From Vigna angularis (lineage: Eukaryota; Streptophyta; Magnoliopsida; Fabales; Fabaceae): 64,000 nt of DNA. Positions 54,909 through 64,000 of this stretch are shown here, piece after piece. The DNA is taken from assembly GCF_016808095.1 (NCBI RefSeq), contig NC_068974.1:22366825-22430824 (forward strand). Reading direction: 5' to 3'. Positions within the stretch are counted from its first letter, which is position 1. Every line of letters begins with the position of its first letter. Below the pieces are notes generated by a model that saw nothing but the letters and a program-made list of their open reading frames with translations, searched no databases and was not told the DNA's origin. Both the position numbers and the translations under genes were made by a program.

Positions 54909-56128
54909 ATTGCAAAATTCCTATCTCCTCATTGTTTTTAAATTCATCCTGTGAAATAAGTCATAAGTAATCCAATTAATAGGCCAAAAGGAAAAATTAA
55001 CATGCTCTTTGAAATATACCATACCCAAATGAAGAATCACATCAAATAAATTAAAAAGATGAATATTACCAAAAAAATAAGACATGTTTAATAGATCACA
55101 AAGTATTGAATTATTCATGGTGCTAAAAGTCAAACCTGGCATATTACGCAAGGATCAGTTTCATGTTCCTCTGAAGTTACTCCCTCCAAGTTATTAGGTA
55201 AGAAATAATTTTTTGTCTTCACCACTCTTGCAATAATTTCGTTTGGCAAACCCATGCTTACGTTACCAATCCTTTGAAAATACTCAACAAGCTCCTATTG
55301 TCCAATTTTAAAGAGTTAGCAAATTAAAAGTTTTTATAATCACTTAGTTTTTACTATCCTAGACCTCATAAAACATTCATAAACCATAATATACACAATA
55401 TATTTGCCTCATATGACATGTTGTCCAAGTCTAACTCACTATGATCTTCACCAAATAAAGTAATATCCTGAACAAGAAAAGATGTGTGAAAACAAGGCTA
55501 GAATTTTCTTTATATCAAATCCAACAAAAATAAAGAGAACAAGATATTACAATTTCATGAAAGGCCACAGAAGAAACATTTATCCGATGTCCAAGAGGTG
55601 GAGGTTGGTGAATATGTGTACTCATGAATGGTGCATTTTGTAAGGGTATTAAAAAACTTCTTAGAGGATTTGTTAGAATTCCAAATGATGGAGCAATTAC
55701 TAGAGCATCAAAGTTCATTGAGTCACTCTGACCTCCTGCACGAGGTGTGTTTTATAATAAAAGGGATAGTACTGTAGATGGTCTGACCAGATAGGTGTAA
55801 TGGGTTGACAATGTTGATTACCAAAATAATTTCCTAGAATCAAACCGTTAGAGTCATGTGTCATCATATATCCCTCAACACAATAGCATGGGAACAAGGG
55901 ATTGCTAATGTAAGTGTGCCTTACATTGTGGGGAGAAATTGCTAAGTTAGAACCCGAAGCATTAAAATGTGGATTCAAAGATTCAACCAAGCTAGATGAA
56001 ACTGGAACATTTATGTTAAGATTAGGTTTGTGTCCATCGTATTCATAAGCATCTAGAATGTAATGAGAATATAGATTAGTTGTTCTCACGGACACTGTCA
56101 CCTCCACGGACATATTTGATGATGTCAT
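54909..56128 (-). pseudogene. RING-H2 gene copy C, degenerate
   Basis: Exons on the minus strand: 56128-55551, 55467-55408, 55294-55136, 54948 to about 54909. Exon 1 is 578 nt: a 27-bp in-frame loss (AYE joined to YDGH, removing NEIMHRMTE) plus a 1-bp deletion near 55726 that frameshifts after QEVR. Exon 3 keeps the first CVIC pair. Exon 4 is cut after the first ~40 nt; the second half of the RING finger and the normal stop are deleted, with the break at 'aaggaag'. Start codon is ATG (MTSSNMS). Intron 2 keeps the GC donor. Confidence 0.9.
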
Positions 56129-56895
56129 TTAATCCTATTATACCAAATATTTTGAATAAAATTAGTTACCTTGAAAATAATAATTAAAAATTTAAAATTA
56201 TAAGAGAAATTAACCATTTGAAAGAACAGGATGACAAATGAGAACTAGATATTCACGTACATAAAAGTACTAAGTGCTTGTGAATATTAGGATAAACCAT
56301 TTTTTGGATAATAAAAGAAGATTATATAAAATTGTTGATCAAAAATTCAAAGTAAAAACAAAAATTTAAGCTAAAAATTGTCATCTCACCCATACGAAAC
56401 CTAAAAGTGCAAAAAGAAAACTACAAAATTTGTAAGTAAACAATAATAATCCGTTGATGGAAAATTGAAAATTAAAAGAAATAAGACTAAACTTTTGAGC
56501 CAAGATCGTCTATCTAATAAATTAAAACTTGAAATAAAAATAATAGAGACTTACTTCGTGATCATTTGTAAAGCTAACATGAATATGAACTATTTATTAA
56601 AAGAAAATATTATTATTAAAGATAAATTCAATTCTAAATATCTACTATATTTGATATTGGTGGCATTAGGATTTACCACATAATTGAAAAAAAGGAGATA
56701 TAAAGATTATTCTCCATGAAATAAAAGTTATATGTATTTATAACTTTAAGAGTAAAAGCAAAGAAAAATATAACCGTGTATCTATATAATAATGGAACGA
56801 TTACCCCTTTGATATCTATATATTTGGGTTATTATTTAATTTAGTCATTATATTTTAATTAAATTCCAACAAACAAAACATACATATAACTAAAA
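56129..56895. repeat. Array sequence upstream of copy C
   Basis: Non-coding, somewhat shortened relative to 17252-18150 (about 90 bp missing near 56565). It stops at 'aaaagtgcactc' against an LTR. Confidence 0.7.
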
Positions 56896-58658
56896 GTGCA
56901 CTCATCGTGCACACTTTTCTTCAAATTTATAAGTCATGGCCGAATACAACTAGAAGACCAAACTGTCGATAAAAACTAACACTGGCTGAACACAATTCAG
57001 GACCGAACGAAGTTGAACATTGGCGAAACTTAGTAATACTGAACGGTCACTAACACTGGTCGAACACAAGTTGAAGACCGAACGATGTAAAACTCAAACT
57101 GAACGGCAAAAGGCAATCAGGGCTCAGACCGAAAGGTAGAAGGAGGTGAAGAACTGGAACCGATCGGTTGAAGAATAAATATTCTAAATTATTCCAAGTC
57201 TCGCAAATAATCGATTATCACTTATAATAATCGATTATCACTGGCAGTTGTAATGCATCTCTCCAGTTTCAATTGTAAGGCGGAATACTATGGTGAGACC
57301 GAACACTAGAATAACCGAATTACCAGAGCTAAACCAAACACTTGTAACTTAGGCTGAAAACTTAAGAACTTAGACCGAATACTTCGGTATGACCGATCAC
57401 TAAAGTACAACTTAATGGTCATTAACAGGTAAGGCCCATAGGAGGCCGAACGTAGTTAAGACCGAACATCAATACTAACCGAATAATGTTAAGATCGAAC
57501 GCTAGTACAAAATCGAACGTTAGTGCGAAATCAAGTACTAATAAAGTCGAATGCTAATATAGAACCGAGCACTACTAAGACCGAAAGCTAATTCGAAACC
57601 GAGCAATACTAAGACCGAACACTAATACGAAACCGAAAACTACTAAACCAAACACTAATTCAAAATTGAGCAATACTAAGACCGAACACTAATACAAAAT
57701 CGAACGCTACTAAACTGAACTTTAATTCGAAGCCGAGTAATACTAAGACCAAACACTAATACAAAACCGAACGCTACTAAACCAAACGCTAATTTGAAAC
57801 CGAGCAATACTAAGACTGAACACTAATACAAAACCGAATGGTCATGAACTGGGAAGGCTTTAAAGAGACTGAACACAGTTAATGACCGAGTACCTGAACC
57901 TGGTCGAGTGGTCAACAGCGAACGCTCAACTTTCTGCATAATTCTGCAGAATAAAGAACACCCTAGAATTTACCAATATACACATATTGAAGATTATCTA
58001 AACCTTACTAACATCACTTTAAAGAATTCCAAACCAGAATTCACTCCAAATTCTGCATAATCACAACTCAAATAACCACAACAATTATCATCCCACACAA
58101 ACAATGTCGAGCACTCAAACATTCAATTTCACACACATGCAAAACCATCAAACAACATTTTCATACATTATCAACCAATCAATTAAATTAACTAGCTTTC
58201 CTTACCTCTTAACCGAACGGAAATCTTCTAGCCTTCTAGAAATTTGCTCACACCTCTAGAAAATCTTAAGAACACCTATAGCTCACTGATTTTTTAGGAG
58301 AGACCAACCAAAGGACCAAGAATGAAGTTAAAATTGAGAAGAGAAACCGATCGAGGAAACGAAATTTACCAACTCTATACACGAAACCGATCGGTGAAAT
58401 AAAAAGTTCTTGACTCTCAGATTGCTTAGGCACATTCTGATTGTTAAACAGATGAAGTGGGATTTGAAAGAATCTAGAGAAAAGGAGAAGAGAAAAGAGT
58501 AGAAGAATTTGGAGAGATATAATTGTAATCAGAGAATGAGACGAAACTTTTGAAATTTTTCATTTATATATCACTCTTATTTTAATCTAAACTCTTCAGT
58601 CTCTTCCATTGCTTCCACCTGTATGTTCCTAACTTCTTGAATCCTCTTTGTTCTTACA
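56896..58658 (-). mobile_element. Truncated family P-like LTR at the orientation switch of the array
   Basis: On the minus strand it starts TGTAAGAACAAAGAGG at 58658 and is cut at about 56896. 'gaccgaac', 'accgatcggt' and TAATCGATTA words are frequent. To its left the array is in direct orientation, to its right inverted, so the LTR covers the inversion junction. No target duplication is detectable. No coding sequence. Confidence 0.75.
57601..57868 (-). repeat. 67-bp tandem repeat, four units
   Basis: 'gagcaatactaagacc' (with small changes) starts at 57601, 57668, 57735 and 57802, exactly 67 bp apart. Units are built from the LTR's own 'accgaac.cta' word. Confidence 0.9.
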
Positions 58659-59066
58659 ATATGAATGTTGTATATTCTATTTTAACAAAATGAATAGAGT
58701 ACGGTTATATTCATTACTATGATTATAAAAAAAAAAGTACTTCTCTAATGAATAAAAAAATTTGCATACATATATTTTATTATGAACTATACTTGAAATA
58801 AAAATATTATCTTAAAATTAAAATTTATATATTAAAATAAAAAGTACTATATATATATATATATATATTTATATATAAAAGTAAGATCATATTAATACAA
58901 TCTTGTCCGTATTGAGATTTTTCCTATTAAAAAATATTATTATTGATTTTGGTATCAATTTTCTCTGACAATAAAATAAGATTTCATTTATGAAACATAT
59001 AATTAATTCTACAAATGAAGAGTTAATTATAGATAAAAAAAGTATAAATAAAAATCTTCCACTCCC

Positions 59067-59152
<86 letters not shown>

Positions 59153-60386
59153 AGTATATAATTTACTATATCTAAAAGAAATTAAATTTATCATATTCAA
59201 ATACATTGCTTCTTTAATAATTAAACAAAATAATATCCCATAATTATTTTAAAAAGGCGTACCTTAAATATAATTATTAATGCAACTGTATGATAATTAT
59301 CTATTTCACAAAATTATCGTTATATTATATTATTAAAATGCTAAGTATATCATCGTTAGTTATCTAAAAAATATATGTACAAATCAAATAAAAGTTTGAA
59401 TTGTAATATTTTATCAATGCATAATTAAGAAAATAAAATTTATCTTTTGTATATAGAGATACAGTGCACTTTTAGTTATATGTATGTTTTGTTTGTTAGG
59501 ATTTAATTAATATATAATGACTAAATTAAATAATAACCCAAATATATAGATATCAAAGGGTAATCTTTCCATTATTATATGGATACACGGTTATACTTTT
59601 TCAAATATATTTCTTTGCTTTTACTATTAAAGTTATAAATACACAGCTTTTATTTTATGGAGAATAATCTTTATATCTTCTTTTTTCAATTATATGGTAA
59701 ATCCTAATGCCATCAATATCAAATATAGTAGATATTTATAATTGAATTTTAAAAATTGAATTTATCTTTAACAATAATATTTTCTTTTAATAAATAGTTC
59801 ATATTCATGTTAGATTTACAAATGACACACTATTAATATTCCTTTTTGCTTTCTTACTCATCCTCTCTTATACTACTTTTTTAGTTTCTTATATTCATAA
59901 GTTGTTTCTTTAAAAAGAGAAACCTCTTTTAGAAACCTACGCAAATTGTGACTTGATCACGAAGTAAGTCTCTATTATTTTTATTTTATGTTTTAATTTA
60001 TTAGTGAGACGATCTTGGCTCCAAAGTTTAGTCTTATTTCTTTTAATTTTCGGTTTTCCATCAACAAATTATTGTTGTTTGCTTACAAATTTAAAAGTTT
60101 TCTTTTTGTACTTTTAGGTTACGTGTGAATGCGATGATAGTTTTTTGCTTAAATTTTTGTTTTTACTTTGAATTTTGGATCAATAATTTTATATAATCTT
60201 TTTTTATTATAAAAAAAATTATTTATCCTAATATTCACAAGCACATAGTACTTGTATGTACGTGAATATATAATTCTCATTTCTCATTGTTCTTTCAAAT
60301 GGTCAATTTCTCTTATTATTTTTAATTTTAATTATTATTTTCAAGGTAACTAATTTTATTCACAATATTTGGTATAATAGGATTAA
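58659..60386. repeat. Inverted array sequence: fragment, (AT)n, and upstream region of copy D
   Basis: 58659-59067 is the reverse complement of the segment around 35022-35430. (AT)n at 59068-59148. 59149-60386 is the promoter side of copy D. A likely 5' UTR intron has its donor at 59964 (cgaa|gtaagtctc) and acceptor at about 60379 (ataatag|gat). TATA and start site not determined. Confidence 0.65.
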
Positions 60387-61741
60387 GTGGCATCATCAAA
60401 TATGTCCGTGGAGGTGACAGTGTCCGTGAGAGCAACTAATCTAGATTCTCATTACATTCTAGATGCTTATGAAAATGAGATAATGCACAGAATGACAAAA
60501 TACGATGGACACCAACCTAATCTTAACATAGATGTTCCAATTTCATCTAGCTTGGTTGAATATTTAAATCCACATTTCAATGCTTTGGCTGCTAATTTTT
60601 CAATTGCTCCCCACAATGCAAGGCACACTTACATTAGCAATCCCTTGTTCCCATGCTATTGTGTCGAGGGATATATGATGACACATGACTCTAACGGTTT
60701 GATTCTAAGAAATTATTTTGGTGATCAACATTATCAACCCGTTACACCTATCTGGTCAGACCATCTACAGTACCATCCCTTTTATTATCAAACACACCTT
60801 GTCCAGGAGGTCAGAAGTGACTCAATGATCTTTGATGCTTCAGTAATTGCTCCATCATTTGGAATGCCAACAAATCCTCCAAGAAGTTTTTCACTACCCT
60901 TACAAAATGCACCATTCACGAGTACACATATTCACCAACCTCCACATCTTGGACATCGGATAAATGTTTCTTCTGTGGCCTTTCATGAAACTGTAATATC
61001 TCGTTTTCTTTATTTTTTTGGATTTGATATAAAGAAAATTCTAGCCTTGTTTTCACACATCTTTTCTTGTTCAGGATATTACTTTATTTGGTGAAGATCA
61101 TAGTGAGTTAGACTTTGACAACATGTCATATGAGGCAAGTATATTGTGTATATTATGGTTTATGAATGTTTTATGAGATCTAGGATAGTAAAAACTAAGT
61201 GATTATCAAATTTTTTAATTTGCTAACTCTTTAAAATTGGACAATAGGAGCTTGTTGAGTATTTTCAAAGGATTGGTAACGTAAGCATTGGTTTGTCAAA
61301 CGAAATTATTGCAAGAGTGGTGAAGACAAAAAATTATTTCTTACCTAATAACTTGGAGGGAGTAACTTCAGAGGAACATCAAACTGATCTTTGCGTAATA
61401 TGCCAGGTTTGACTTTTAGTACCATGAATAATTCAATGCTTTGTGATCTATTAAACGTGTCTTATTCTTTTGGTAATATTCATTCATCTTTTTAATTTAC
61501 TTGATGTTCTTCATTTGGGTATGGTATATTTCAAAAAGCATGTTAATTTTTCTTTTTGGCCTATTAATTGGATTACTTATGAATTATTTCACAGGATGAA
61601 TTTAAAAACAATGAGGAGATAGGAATTCTGCAATGCCAACATCAATTCCATGGAGATTGCATAAAGAGATGGTTATATGAAAAAGTTGTTTGTCCCATCT
61701 GCAAATTAGAAATATTAGATCATGAGTGGAAATTGGAATAG
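60387..61741 (+). CDS. RING-H2 E3 ubiquitin ligase-like gene, copy D (start codon altered)
   Basis: Exons 60387-60992, 61075-61134, 61248-61406 and 61595-61741 (606, 60, 159, 147 nt), all open and in phase; 323 codons. The position of the ATG in copies A, B and C is GTG here; the next in-frame ATG is five codons on (60402), giving 318 aa. The N-terminal ~200 residues are of unknown fold, rich in His, Tyr and Pro, and about as long as in copy A. The RING-H2 is canonical: CVIC (end of exon 3), LQCQHQFHGDC, VVCPICK, spacing C-X2-C-X14-C-X1-H-X2-H-X2-C-X10-C-X2-C. GT-AG introns 1 and 3; GC-AG intron 2 (GAG|GCAAGT). Orientation is opposite to A, B and C. Plausibly functional if the downstream ATG is used. 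Confidence 0.75.
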
Positions 61742-62152
61742 AAAACACTTATTTCATTATTAACATTGTGGATTGCATTTATTTTATGGTTTTGAAACAA
61801 TAATATAGATTAATCACATATTTTTAACATCTAATTTTTTAACAATTGGATCATATAGATTAATCACATATTTTATTTTTAATTTTGTATAATTTTATTA
61901 GTTATGTAGAAATAAATTTAGTTTTTTTTATTGATTTATGTTGTTCAAACATCACAATAATTATAACAGAAAACATTATATGAAAATCCAGTATATTTAT
62001 TTTAACAAAATTAATATAGTACGATTATATTTATTACTATGATTATAAAAAAAAATAAAAAAAAGGTACTTCTCTCATAAATAAAAATAATTGTATATAT
62101 ATTTTATTCTTAACTATACCTGAAATAAAAATATTATCTTAAAATTAAAACG

Positions 62153-62199
<47 letters not shown>

Positions 62200-62673
62200 T
62201 AAAAGTTATTAGATATATATTTATATATAAAAGTAAGATCATATTAATACAATCTTGTTCGTGTAAAAAATTGAGATTTTACTTATTAAGAAATACCATT
62301 ATTGGTTTTGGTATCAATTTTATGTTCGAATAAAATAAGATTTCATTTATGAAACACATAATTAATTCTCCAAATCTGAAGAGTTAATTATAGATAAAAA
62401 AGTATAAATAAAAATCTTCCACTCCCATAATTTATATATATATAGATATATTTTGTGGTATATAATTTAATTTATCTAAAAGAAATTGAATTTATCATGT
62501 ATGTCTTCAAATACATTTTCTCTTTAATAATTAAATAAAATAATATTCCTTAATTATTTTAAAAAGGCGTACCTTAAATATAATTATTATTGTAATTGTA
62601 CCATAGTTATCTATTTCACAAAATTATCGTTATATTATATTATAAAAATGCTAAGTATATCATCGTCAATTAT
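61742..62673. repeat. Inverted array sequence 3' of copy D
   Basis: Reverse complement of array spacer, with (AT)n at 62155-62195 and a shortened AT stretch near 62432-62450. It ends in 'tcatcgtcaattat' where the next LTR begins. No gene. Confidence 0.75.
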
Positions 62674-64000
62674 TTTAACATCTCAAAAATACAGTATAAA
62701 ACCATACCATAGAATATTCACAATTAACAATATTACAGTTGAGTTTTGAAAGAGAAGAGATACGTTTTTGTCCGAACAGCCTTATAACAATACTTCAGAA
62801 TTTAAACTTTACAAAACAATAAATTGAACCAAATTGTTCCAAAACTAAACTTACACCGAACGATTATATAAAAACAGAACAAATTCTATCGACCAAACGG
62901 TCCTATAGTTCAGCTTTTACTTCCACTTCTCCTGGAGCCTCTTCCAGTAGACACTCTTTCCCTTTTCCTCACATCCACAGGATGATCATTGCAATAGGAA
63001 ATGACGGCCGAACGAACAATACAGACAAGATAGGAAATAGGGTAAGCTTATGTAATTTAATTAATTCAGTAAAACATATATTTCACATAAATCTAATATA
63101 ATTCAATAGTCAATCATGCAACAACCAATCATGCAATGACCGACCACTTTACTCTGACTATCTGGACTGTATGAATTCTGTGTAGTTACAACATTTTTGC
63201 ACCCGGATGATGTAGTAGCTGGGATGCCCTCAACAGTTGCCACCCGTGGTTACTCTGTTATACCTCGCCCATTTTAACCTTATGGACTAGGACCTCCTGC
63301 CATTCTCACACATGATTTACTCCTCTCTACTTGAGAATGAGTAATCATAGAATATTAGGATAAACGCCACCTTAGCATGACCACATTCATACTCTACCAT
63401 TCCACAACAAATCCTGAGATATTCATCCTTGGAATACTCTTTCATATCCATACTATTCCATTTATATCACATGTTAAATACCATCATACTTCATCATCAA
63501 TACAATCAGACTGAACACTGAAAACAAGATCTCATCTTAGAACAACAATGAAAGAAATAACTTCCATCTTAGAAGCAAGATCAAACGAGAGAATACCTTT
63601 TAGACTAATTTAACCGAACACTTAGTGTAAGACCGAGCGGTCTTTCACTTATCCATAGAACAGGACCGAAAGGTCCATACTAGATAAGACTTTGGTGACA
63701 CAGAACGTTTACTCGATACTCAACAGTTATGACCGAATGGTCTTTACTAGACAGAACTCTAAGAATGTACGAAAATACATATAATTAAACTTAACTTAAA
63801 ATCATGAAAGCTTTTAACCGAAACCTAAGAACTTAAACCGAACACCACAAGCTTTTAACCGAACACTACTGAGTTGGACCTAACACTCCTAGTTTTAAAT
63901 ATAAGTACATAATTGAGGATTATGACAAGACCGAGCGCTTGGTTCAAGACCGAGCACTATTGAGACCGAGTGCTTGGTTCAAGACTGAGCACTACTGAGC
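62674..64000 (-). mobile_element. Gypsy family P LTR, running off the right edge
   Basis: Starts TTTAACATCTCAAAAATACAG-like, a mutated form of the TGTAACATCCCAAAAATACAG terminus at 32887 (string split by two changes). It is collinear with 25811-27100, including the 'aggatgatcattgcaa' phrase (62979-62994) and 'gaccgagcg' words. The element interior, if any, would lie beyond the window. Confidence 0.75.

Larger units (their letters stand above)
15104..62671. repeat. RING-H2 gene tandem array, ~3.3-3.5 kb unit, direct then inverted
   Basis: Order within a direct unit (plus strand): [gene 3' side, 'ttctgttataatt...'] - RING-H2 gene on minus strand - upstream region - 'acccctttgatatctatata' - 'aaggtacgcc' - 'ttaagggata' - (AT)n - 'gagtggaagatttttattt' - back to gene. 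Anchors recur at 15113, 20500, 35235 and 52665 in direct orientation, and at 58678 and 61998 inverted. With insertions subtracted, the period is about 3.57 kb (unit 1 to 2) and 3.40 kb (2 to 3); an uninterrupted inverted unit measures about 3.32 kb (58678 to 61998). Units: 1 (copy A), 2 (copy B), 3 (gene deleted), 4 (fragment 51552-52046), 5 (copy C), then inverted fragment 58659-59067, inverted unit with copy D (59149-62430), and fragment to 62671. Confidence 0.85.

Noticed and set aside
57601..57868. CRISPR-like regular repeats
   Set aside because: The units are contiguous tandem repeats without unique spacers, in a plant LTR.
15104..62671. The ~3.3-3.5 kb unit as a transposon carrying the RING gene
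   Set aside because: No terminal inverted repeats, LTRs or target duplications bound the unit; it repeats head to tail with shared spacer. Tandem duplication is simpler.

Overview
This is a gene-poor, AT-rich, repeat-dominated piece of a plant nuclear genome. Spliceosomal introns, Athila-like and Tekay/Del-like Ty3-gypsy elements, a UBN2-type copia gag, CACTA and Mutator-like transposons, and a captured basic 7S globulin-like fragment all point to a plant. The repeat styles resemble those of warm-season legumes (Vigna/Phaseolus group); that genus-level guess is inference. I see no rRNA, tRNA, CRISPR array or ordinary single-copy gene.

Layout. 1-15103: nested transposons. These are a CACTA end (1-266), LTR fragments (267-1875), little I can name (1876-3934), an LTR-like block (3935-5045), and an Athila-like gypsy element on the minus strand (3' LTR 5052-6503; pol 12550-14641). 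The Athila element is split by a young copia element (7797-12549) that has only gag. A MULE-like terminus closes the block at 15103.

15104-62671: the backbone is a roughly 3.3-3.5 kb head-to-tail repeat unit carrying a four-exon RING-H2 ubiquitin-ligase gene. Five direct units (some partial) are followed by inverted ones. Copy A (15893-17251, minus) has a complete open frame. Copy D (60387-61741, plus) is complete except that its first codon is GTG. Copies B (23739-24893) and C (54909-56128) are clearly broken, and units 3 and 4 have lost the gene. All gene copies keep the same intron positions; intron 2 uses a GC donor except in copy B.

Insertions into this array can be mapped precisely because other units preserve the uninterrupted site. 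They include a 1.8 kb MULE (18321-20129), a Pack-MULE with a chimeric captured ORF (52807-54416), a near full-length Tekay-like gypsy element (25811-34629), two solo LTRs (20608-23138, 35812-38209), and a composite of CACTA end + two decayed gypsy elements + an Athila-type solo LTR (38509-51551). A partial LTR (56896-58658) lies exactly where the array changes orientation, and another LTR runs off the right edge (62674-64000).

The most noteworthy items are: the RING-H2 tandem array with one fully open copy; the Pack-MULE joining two unrelated host-gene fragments in one frame; a copia element carrying an extra 100 bp of its own 3' internal sequence in front of the 5' LTR; and the observation that several unrelated LTR families each carry their own short palindromic word repeated many times.
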